This document shows, piece after piece, positions 6,088-12,223 of a DNA stretch of 13,348 nucleotides. The first letter of the stretch is position 1, and every line of letters begins with the position of its first letter. The notes under the pieces are model-generated. The model ran no database searches. It saw only the letters and a list, made by a program, of their open reading frames with translations, and had not been told where the DNA came from. The DNA lies in assembly GCA_018644785.1 (NCBI GenBank), contig JABGPV010000141.1, positions 1 to 13,348 of the forward strand. Direction: 5' to 3'. This DNA is from Deltaproteobacteria bacterium. Lineage in GTDB: Bacteria; Desulfobacterota; DSM-4660; Desulfatiglandales; Desulfatiglandaceae. The translations under genes were made by a program, and so were the position numbers.

Positions 6088-6962
6088 AAACAGGGTTAAA
6101 ATACGTTAGCTACGCGCTTTACGCCATTCTGGTGGCGGTGGCGCTCCTTTATGTCCGCTTCCCATCAGAATCATTTCAATCGTATCTGGTGAAAGTGGCC
6201 GGCCGGATGGACCCACAGATTGTTTTTTCCACCCGATCTCTTGATCCGTCGTTTCCACCCGGATTGCGGCTGCAGGAACCGGTCTTTTCCCTGAAAAAAC
6301 GCCCTGGAACCGCTTTTTTTGAGGCACAGGAGTTGTCTGTCAGTCCCGGTATGGGATCACTTATTCTGGGAAACACCTCCTGGTTTTTTGATGCCTTTGC
6401 CTATGGCGGGTTCATTAGCGGCCACATTCTCTCGGGTGAGGCGGGTGAAATAGGCGGCTTTTCCCTCTCACTTGAAAAAGTGCGCATCCATGAATACGCG
6501 TTTTTGCCCCATTTCGGGGTGGGTGATTTTGGTGGAACCCTCAAAGGAAACATCACATACAAGGGCCCTCCGGATCGGATCGTATTGGGGGACGGGGCCG
6601 GGGATATTCATATTTCAGAAGGAAAAATTGACCTTTTAAACCCCTTTCTGGGCCTTGAGACGATCCCTTTTGGGAAATTGAACGCACGATTCACCCTTAA
6701 AAAGGGGACGGTTAACCTGACCTCGGTATCCCTTGACGGAAAAGGGTTTCAGGGTTCCCTTTCCGGAACAATCCGTTTGAACCGGATCCTGGACCGCAGC
6801 CGGCTTAATTTAAAGGGAACGATCGAACCCATTGAGGCTTTTCTTGAGACCCTGAAAGGGGGTCCGGCCCTGCTGAGCCTTTTTCGAGGGGGCCATAACG
6901 GCCTGAGACGGTCCTTCATCATTCAAGGCACCTTCAGGTCGCCGAAATTCAGGTTTACATAA
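6084..6962 (+). CDS. gspN: T2SS accessory protein GspN
   Basis: 292-residue protein with one N-terminal membrane anchor (about residues 5-25) and a long periplasmic beta-rich region. Segments such as SFPPGLRLQEPVFSLKK, KGNITYKGPPDRIVLGDGAG and GFQGSLSGTIRLNRILDRS have the alternating, Gly-rich, AsmA-like pattern seen in the GspN family. GspN is an optional inner-membrane/periplasmic T2SS part whose role is not well defined. Several organisms lack it. ATG 6084 overlaps the gspM stop and is preceded by GAGG at 6076-6079; an upstream in-frame start near 6009 would lie wholly within gspM and is unlikely. gspN is here followed by gspC after a hairpin. Confidence 0.85.
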   Translation: MKTGLKYVSYALYAILVAVALLYVRFPSESFQSYLVKVAGRMDPQIVFSTRSLDPSFPPGLRLQEPVFSLKKRPGTAFFEAQELSVSPGMGSLILGNTSWFFDAFAYGGFISGHILSGEAGEIGGFSLSLEKVRIHEYAFLPHFGVGDFGGTLKGNITYKGPPDRIVLGDGAGDIHISEGKIDLLNPFLGLETIPFGKLNARFTLKKGTVNLTSVSLDGKGFQGSLSGTIRLNRILDRSRLNLKGTIEPIEAFLETLKGGPALLSLFRGGHNGLRRSFIIQGTFRSPKFRFT

Positions 6963-6972
6963 AACCTTTTTT

Positions 6973-7000
6973 GTACGGGCGAATGATGATTCGCCCCTAC
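6973..7000. repeat. Near-perfect inverted repeat (12-base arms, 4-base loop) between gspN and gspC
   Basis: Left arm GTACGGGCGAAT (6973-6984), loop GATG, right arm ATTCGCCCCTAC (6989-7000). The arms pair over 12 positions with one C-C mismatch. It occupies most of the 46-base gspN-gspC gap. The sequence resembles a GTAGGGGCGAA-type palindromic interspersed repeat that I recall from many environmental bacterial genomes; that is memory, not a search. No T run follows, so it is not a standard intrinsic terminator. It lies just upstream of the gspC ATG (7009) and may mask its weak ribosome site. Confidence 0.75.
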
Positions 7001-7008
7001 GTGGAATT

Positions 7009-7863
7009 ATGACCCGATTTTACGAAATTCTGTTCAACCTCCTTGCCCTGTTTATTGCCGTCTATATGGGTGTGGATATTTTCTACCGGTTTGTGGATGC
7101 TCAGCTGTTAACGGTAACATCCCCCGAAACGGCGGCAGGGTCCTTCAGAACCCGGACCATGCAAAAGCAGCCGCCCCCCGGCCATTACGATAAAATCAGC
7201 CGGCGGGGTCTGTTGGGCGGACCCGTCACAGACCGGGAGGAAAAGGCGGAAGAAATGGGTGCAGAACAGATCGCCGCTTTGAAACCCACGAGCCTGAATA
7301 TCGTTTTGCTGGGGACGGTCTCCGGTCCCCAACGGATTGCCTTTGCCGTCATGGAGGAAAAAGGCAAAAATAAGCAGGGCCTCTACCAGATCGGAGACAG
7401 GGTCCAGGGGGCCTTGATTAAAAAAGTCCTGAGGGGAAAAGTAATTATCGAAGTTAAGGGAAAAGATGAAATCCTTGAAATGGAACAGGCCAAGACCGGA
7501 AAACGAGGCTCCCGGGGAGCCGGCGCCGGGCGTCGGGATGATGGATACACCATTACGGTGGGCCACGATGATCTTCAAAAATCCCTTGGCAATATCAATT
7601 CGCTGCTGACCCAGGTCCGCATCCGCCCCCTCATCAAGAACGGCAAACCGGCCGGATTGGTTCTTTCCCACGTCAAACCGAGGTCCATATTTGCCAAACT
7701 GGGCCTTAAGAACGGCGATGTGGTCAAAAAAATAGACAATAAGTTGATCAAAAGCCCGGATGATGCTTTTGCCTTCTACAACCGGCTCAAATCCGGTGCC
7801 GAGCTTTCTCTGGAAATCAACCGTGGCAGTGAAACGAAAACCCTCAATTACCGATTTGAATAG
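7009..7863 (+). CDS. gspC: T2SS protein GspC with PDZ domain
   Basis: 284-residue bitopic inner-membrane protein that links the assembly platform to the secretin. It has a short cytoplasmic end and one membrane helix (about residues 8-28), a Pro/Arg-rich linker, then the homology region (HR, about 86-160) starting near LNIVLLGTVSGPQRIAFAV with the typical YQIGDRVQGALIKKV stretch. HR binds the GspD N0 domain in characterised systems. A Gly/Arg-rich linker follows (about 161-180), then a C-terminal PDZ domain (about 198-284) with GLVLSHVKPRSIFAKLGLKNGDVV. PDZ versions of GspC have been linked to substrate selection. ATG 7009 has only a weak GTGGA upstream and lies 8 bases after the hairpin. The stop is 3 bases before the next start. 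Confidence 0.95.
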   Translation: MTRFYEILFNLLALFIAVYMGVDIFYRFVDAQLLTVTSPETAAGSFRTRTMQKQPPPGHYDKISRRGLLGGPVTDREEKAEEMGAEQIAALKPTSLNIVLLGTVSGPQRIAFAVMEEKGKNKQGLYQIGDRVQGALIKKVLRGKVIIEVKGKDEILEMEQAKTGKRGSRGAGAGRRDDGYTITVGHDDLQKSLGNINSLLTQVRIRPLIKNGKPAGLVLSHVKPRSIFAKLGLKNGDVVKKIDNKLIKSPDDAFAFYNRLKSGAELSLEINRGSETKTLNYRFE

Positions 7864-7866
7864 ACC

Positions 7867-9435
7867 ATGTATAAGACCTTTTTCGGATTTAAGGAACATC
7901 CTTTCAACCTGACCCCTGATCCCCGGTATCTCTACCTGAGCCGCTATCATCGGGAGGCCCTGGATCACCTGCTTTACGGCATCAACCAGCGGAAGGGGTT
8001 TATTGCCATCACCGGCGGGGTGGGAACCGGAAAAACCACCCTGTGTCGCGCCCTGCTGGACCATCTGGATGATACCACCAAAAGTGCGCTCATTTTCAGC
8101 TCTTTTGTCTCCGACATGGAGATCCTGAAATCCATTGCCCACGAGTTCGGCGTAACAGTCCCTGGGGAAACTGAAAGCAAAAACGCCCTGCTCGATGCCA
8201 TCAACCATTTTCTGTTGCGTGTCTTCAGAGAAGGGGGAAATGCGCTCCTGCTGATCGATGAGGCCCAGAACCTTTCGCGAACGGTCCTTGAGCAGATTCG
8301 AATGCTATCCAACCTGGAAACGGAAAAGGATAAACTGATCCAGATTGTGCTGGTGGGTCAATCGGAATTGAAAGAGGTTCTCTCGGGCCATTCACTCAGG
8401 CAGCTGGACGATCGCATCACCGTGCGGTACCATTTGAAGCCTCTGGATCAGGAAGATGTTCGGGGGTATGTGGAACATCGCCTGGTGGTGGCAGGGGGGA
8501 AGGGGGATGTGCGTTTCTCCCATGGGGCCTTCAAGCGGATCTACAGCTATTCCGGGGGCAACCCCAGGCGGATCAATGCGGTCTGCGACCGGGCGCTCCT
8601 TCTGGCCTACACCGCTGAAAAACGAGCTGTTTCGGGAAAAATGACGGCCAGGGCCATCCTGGACCTTCGCGGCGGCATCGACACGGATGGGAACCGCCCC
8701 CCCGGTTCCGGACAAGGCCAATGGTGGAAATGGGTCCTGCCGGCGGTTCTTTTTTTCATGATCGCTGCCGGATTTGGCGTATGGACTTTCAGGGACCACC
8801 TCTTCGGGTCCCGTTCGATTGTGACGTCGGAAAACCGTCCCACTGTACCCGTTGCCCAAAAACCGGCGCCGACCCTCCTTCTGACGAATAAACAAAGTAT
8901 TGCCGGACTGTTTGATCTGGTTGAGGGATCCATATCCCCTGAAGATGATCACGGCAGCATTCAGATGAGCCTGGTGTCATTTCCACTGTCAGCCGAGTAT
9001 TACACCCTGTTGAAAATGCCTTTCAGGATCGACACGCCGGTCAGTATGCACCGTGGACCGTCGGCTTATCTTCTGATCCATCACGCAACGCCCGAAGGCG
9101 CCGTCGCACTGGATGCGGACGGCAACCCCCGAAACCTCACACGGGATTTCATCCTGGAGCACTGGGGCGGTCAAGTGAGTTGGGTATACCCATACGCCGA
9201 CAACCGTTTTTTCTTGAGCCAGGGGATGCAATCGCCGGCTGTTCTGACCCTTCAGGAAATTTTGCAAGGTCTGGGGTACCTGGTAACCCCGAACGGTTTT
9301 TTCGACCAGCGGACCTGTGAAGAAGTGAAAAATTTTCAGAATGAATTTGGCCTCAAAGCGGACGGGGTAGTGGGTTCCCGAACCCTGGCCCTCCTGTATC
9401 AGATGGCGGACAAACAGCATGAGCTACATCCATGA
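7867..9435 (+). CDS. gspA: GspA/ExeA-type AAA+ ATPase with C-terminal peptidoglycan-binding domain
   Basis: 522-residue inner-membrane ATPase of the GspA/ExeA family, which with GspB helps place or assemble the GspD secretin through the peptidoglycan. The N-terminus has the typical FFGFKEHPFNLTPDPRYLYL, then Walker A GGVGTGKTT (50-58), Walker B LLLIDEAQN (127-135), a VGQSEL motif (163-168) and an Arg-rich NPRRINAVCDRALLLAY segment (232-248). A membrane helix lies at about 288-307. The periplasmic part holds a middle domain (about 340-442) ending in DFILEHWGGQVSWVYP, which resembles an inactive C39-peptidase-like fold, and a peptidoglycan-binding-1 domain (about 456-515: LQEILQGLGY, FQNEFGLKADGVVG, RTLALL). 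It starts 3 bases after gspC with a poor ribosome site (coupling likely) and overlaps the next gene by 17 bases. Confidence 0.93.
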   Translation: MYKTFFGFKEHPFNLTPDPRYLYLSRYHREALDHLLYGINQRKGFIAITGGVGTGKTTLCRALLDHLDDTTKSALIFSSFVSDMEILKSIAHEFGVTVPGETESKNALLDAINHFLLRVFREGGNALLLIDEAQNLSRTVLEQIRMLSNLETEKDKLIQIVLVGQSELKEVLSGHSLRQLDDRITVRYHLKPLDQEDVRGYVEHRLVVAGGKGDVRFSHGAFKRIYSYSGGNPRRINAVCDRALLLAYTAEKRAVSGKMTARAILDLRGGIDTDGNRPPGSGQGQWWKWVLPAVLFFMIAAGFGVWTFRDHLFGSRSIVTSENRPTVPVAQKPAPTLLLTNKQSIAGLFDLVEGSISPEDDHGSIQMSLVSFPLSAEYYTLLKMPFRIDTPVSMHRGPSAYLLIHHATPEGAVALDADGNPRNLTRDFILEHWGGQVSWVYPYADNRFFLSQGMQSPAVLTLQEILQGLGYLVTPNGFFDQRTCEEVKNFQNEFGLKADGVVGSRTLALLYQMADKQHELHP

Positions 9436-10135
9436 GGCACTAAAAAAAGCCCAGGTTGAACGGGATCTGGGAAAAGGGTCCTACAGCGGTATACCGGTGC
9501 CCGGGCGGAAAAAGTCCTTTTTCACCGTCAAACGAACTCTCTTTTTGACGGCTTTACTGTTGATGGTTTTGCTTGCTTTTGCGGGCTATTCGTGGTGGGA
9601 TCAAACGATGGAAGACAGAGGACAGAAGAGAGACGACAGAGGGCCGTCATCCGTCATCCGTCGTCCGTCGTCCGAATCAGGGTCGTCATCCGTCATCCGT
9701 CATCCGTCGTCTGCAAAGCGAAAGACCGAGGAAAGTGGGGAAAATCTTACCGAAAGCTATCAAACAGCACGGGCGTTTCATCGGGAAGGGCGCCTCTCCG
9801 ATGCCGGGATATGGTATGAAAAGGTCATTTCCATGGACCCGGGTCACGTTGAGGCACTCAATAATCGGGGCGTGCTGCATCTCCACAAAAAGAACTATTC
9901 GGCAGCCCGAAAGTGTTTTGAAAAAGCCATCCGCTTAAAACCCGATTATGTGGACCCCTATTACAACCTGGCCTGCGTTTCAGCTGCCACCGGCCAGGTG
10001 AAACAGGGACTTCGATATCTGGGAAAAGCCATTTCCATGGACCCCGGTGTCAAAGGATGGGCGCAAAAAGATCCGGATCTGGATCCGCTGCGGGCATCCC
10101 CCCGGTTTAAAGCGATCGTGACGAGTGAAAGATGA
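9419..10135 (+). CDS. GspB-like membrane protein with TPR C-terminus
   Basis: 238-residue protein opening with MSYIHEALKKAQVERDLGKG, very like the N-terminus of GspB/ExeB, followed by a basic stretch and one membrane helix (about 40-58). The expected GspB C-terminal domain is absent. Instead there is a linker (about 62-110) whose middle is translated heptamer DNA (SSVIRRPSS and SSVIRHPSS) and then about three TPR units (about 112-213). Equivalent hydrophobic positions I137, I171 and I205 are exactly 34 apart, and ISMDPG recurs at 137-142 and 205-210. The position next to gspA and before gspD suggests that it partners GspA in secretin assembly in the periplasm; the TPRs would be a protein-binding surface. 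That role is inferred. It overlaps gspA by 17 bases and the gspD ATG by 4. Confidence 0.85.
   Translation: MSYIHEALKKAQVERDLGKGSYSGIPVPGRKKSFFTVKRTLFLTALLLMVLLAFAGYSWWDQTMEDRGQKRDDRGPSSVIRRPSSESGSSSVIRHPSSAKRKTEESGENLTESYQTARAFHREGRLSDAGIWYEKVISMDPGHVEALNNRGVLHLHKKNYSAARKCFEKAIRLKPDYVDPYYNLACVSAATGQVKQGLRYLGKAISMDPGVKGWAQKDPDLDPLRASPRFKAIVTSER
9644..9710. repeat. CCGTCRT heptamer arrays (two blocks) inside the gspB-like linker
   Basis: Block one is CCGTCAT, CCGTCAT, CCGTCGT, CCGTCGT (9644-9671). After 11 unrelated bases, block two is TCGTCAT, CCGTCAT, CCGTCAT, CCGTCGT (9683-9710). The blocks start 39 bases (13 codons) apart, so both are read in the same phase and give SSVIRRPSS and SSVIRHPSS. 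The stretch just before (9614-9643) is purine-rich (GACAGAGGACAGAAGAGAGA) and may be part of the same repeat unit. Confidence 0.85.
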
Positions 10136-12219
10136 AAATAAAAATGAATTGTTATAAAAAAATATGTCTCTCATTGTTTCTGTTGGCGGGAGTGGGGTGT
10201 TTCCTGGCCCCTGCCCCGGTTAAGGGGGCCCGCGTGACGGGAGAAGAGGGTGTGGCCCCTGCTGTTCCGACACGGGCTGTCCAAGTACAAAAACCTCCTT
10301 CGCCTTCCTCCGTGAAGGCCCCGATTACCACCCGGAAGAGAAAACCCAAGCTGAATTCGGATGAACCGGAACCCGCTGTGACCATCGATTTCGACCAGGT
10401 GGATATTCCCATTTTCATCAAGTTCATCAGCGAACTGACCGGGAAAAATTTCGTCATCGACAAGGGGGTCAGGGGCAAGGTGACCATTATATCCCCCAAC
10501 AAAATCAGCGTGGATGAAGCCTACAGGGTTTTTGAATCGGTCCTGGAAGTCCATGGTTTTACCACGGTGCCGTCGGGGAACATTATCAAGATTGTTCCCG
10601 CGGCCAGCGCCCGCACTATGAGCGTGGAAACCCGACTGAGGCGGGAGGCCCTCGATTCGGAAGACAAGGTGGTCACCCAACTGATTCCCCTGCGGTATGC
10701 AGAGCCGGACGAACTGAAAAAGCTGTTTGCCCCGTTTATCAGCAAAAGCAGCGTCATGGTTTCCTATCCCCCGACCCGAACCCTGATTGTCACGGATGTT
10801 CAGTCCAACATCAAACGTCTTATGGGTCTTGCCCGGGCCATTGACGTGGAAGGCGTGGGCGAGGAAATTTCCCTCATTCCCCTTGAATATGCCAGCGCCG
10901 GCCCCCTGGCCAAGTCATTGAACACGGTTTTCGAGCGGCGGGCCTTAAAACAGAAGCGCACCGCGGGTCCCCAGACCGTTACCAAAATTGTGGCGGATGA
11001 AAGGACCAACTCGCTGATTGTCGTGTCATCGGAAGACAATGCCGCCAAGATTCGAAAACTGGTCAAGCTCCTGGATAAAGAGGCGCCGCGAGGCCAGGGC
11101 GACATCCATGTGTACTATCTGCAGCATGCCAATGCCGAAGACCTGACCAAAGTGTTGACCTCCCTTCCGTCCAAGAAATCAGATGCTAAAAACAAGGGGA
11201 AGGCCCCTATTCTGTCCAAGGAAGCGCGAATTGTGGCGGATCAGGCCACCAATTCCCTGGTCATCATGGCGAACCCGGATGACTATCTTGTACTGGAAGC
11301 CGTCATCCAGAAGCTGGATATCCCCCGAATGATGGTCTTCATCGAGGCCCTGTTCATGGAAGTGAACGTGGAAAAGGAATTCAACCTGGGCGTGGAGTGG
11401 CAGGGGATCAAAACGTTTTCCTACGACGGAAAAAACGCCGGGGCTTTTGCCGGTTCCAGCCCGTCCAATTTTAGCACCCTGGGCGGCATCGCAGCCGGCG
11501 CTTTACCCAGTGGCTTTTCCATGGGGGTCATCAGCGAAGCCATCAAAATCGGCGGCGTTGAATTCCCCAACCTGGCGGCGGTGGTGAACGCCTACCAGCA
11601 GGACCGGGATGTCCATATCCTTTCCACCCCCCAGATCCTCACCACGGACAACGAGGAAGCTGAGATCATGGTGGGAAAAAACGTGCCTTACCAGATACGA
11701 GATGAAACTACCCAAGCGCAGTTGGACTACAGTTCCTATGAGTACAAGGATGTGGGCGTGACCCTTAAGATCACCCCGCAGATCAGCCAGGAACGATTCG
11801 TTCGCCTCAAAATATACGAGGAGGTCACCCGGCTGGTGGATGACACCGTGTTGCTCACCTCGGGACGTCCTGAAACCTGGAAGCGCCTGGCCCAGACCAC
11901 GGTCATCGTCAAAGATGCCAACACGGTGGTGATCGGCGGGCTCATCGGAGACGAGACCACAACCACCGACTACAAGGTGCCCTGCCTGGGCGATCTTCCC
12001 CTGTTGGGCTGGTTGTTCAAGGGCACCAGCAAGGACCGCCAGAAAACCAACCTCTTTATCTTTCTGACGCCCCGCATTATTCAGAACCCGGCCGAAGCCA
12101 GAAAAATTTACCTGGATAAAAAGGAACAGATCGAGCGAATCAAGGAGGGGGTCATCAAGATGTATGATAAACCCAAACCCAAACCCCTGACGGATGAAAC
12201 GCCGAAAACCGGGAATTAA
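10132..12219 (+). CDS. gspD: T2SS outer-membrane secretin GspD
   Basis: 695-residue secretin forming the outer-membrane channel. A basic N-terminus and hydrophobic core (to about residue 25) form a Sec signal peptide, with likely signal peptidase I cleavage near APVKGA. After a Pro-rich linker come the periplasmic ring domains: N0 (about 82-156, starting VTIDFDQVDIPIFIKFI), N1 (about 180-240), N2 (about 244-316, including VADERTNSLIVVSS) and N3 (about 325-397, including IVADQATNSLVIMA). The secretin barrel domain (about 400-650) contains LSTPQILTTDNEEAEIMVG (498-516), VGVTLKITPQIS (541-552), VVIGGLIGDETT and VPCLGDLPLLGWLF (616-629). A charged tail of about 45 residues follows. ATG 10132 overlaps the gspB-like stop; ATG 10144 is an alternative. 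GspE starts 4 bases after the stop. Confidence 0.97.
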   Translation: MKIKMNCYKKICLSLFLLAGVGCFLAPAPVKGARVTGEEGVAPAVPTRAVQVQKPPSPSSVKAPITTRKRKPKLNSDEPEPAVTIDFDQVDIPIFIKFISELTGKNFVIDKGVRGKVTIISPNKISVDEAYRVFESVLEVHGFTTVPSGNIIKIVPAASARTMSVETRLRREALDSEDKVVTQLIPLRYAEPDELKKLFAPFISKSSVMVSYPPTRTLIVTDVQSNIKRLMGLARAIDVEGVGEEISLIPLEYASAGPLAKSLNTVFERRALKQKRTAGPQTVTKIVADERTNSLIVVSSEDNAAKIRKLVKLLDKEAPRGQGDIHVYYLQHANAEDLTKVLTSLPSKKSDAKNKGKAPILSKEARIVADQATNSLVIMANPDDYLVLEAVIQKLDIPRMMVFIEALFMEVNVEKEFNLGVEWQGIKTFSYDGKNAGAFAGSSPSNFSTLGGIAAGALPSGFSMGVISEAIKIGGVEFPNLAAVVNAYQQDRDVHILSTPQILTTDNEEAEIMVGKNVPYQIRDETTQAQLDYSSYEYKDVGVTLKITPQISQERFVRLKIYEEVTRLVDDTVLLTSGRPETWKRLAQTTVIVKDANTVVIGGLIGDETTTTDYKVPCLGDLPLLGWLFKGTSKDRQKTNLFIFLTPRIIQNPAEARKIYLDKKEQIERIKEGVIKMYDKPKPKPLTDETPKTGN

Positions 12220-12223
12220 AGAA

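Noticed and set aside
7108..8208. A 366-codon open frame on the minus strand across gspC and gspA
   Set aside because: It lies wholly antisense to two well-recognised genes, spans their junction and shows no recognisable domain. It is a shadow produced by codon bias.
9644..9710. CRISPR array
   Set aside because: The repeat unit is 7 bases with no unique spacers of regular length, and no cas genes are present.
9573..9938. Two alternative + strand frames through the CCGTCRT repeats
   Set aside because: A 7-base repeat without stop codons stays open in all three frames. Only the frame starting at 9419 has the GspB-like N-terminus, membrane helix and TPRs.
10070..10086. GATCCGGATCTGGATCC palindromic cluster near the end of the gspB-like gene
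   Set aside because: It is explained by the Asp-Pro-Asp-Leu-Asp-Pro codons and gives no further structure.
10186..10200. Lipobox in the GspD signal peptide (AGVGC, Cys23)
   Set aside because: The position three before the Cys is Gly rather than Leu/Val/Ile, and a good signal peptidase I site follows; a lipoprotein secretin is not supported.
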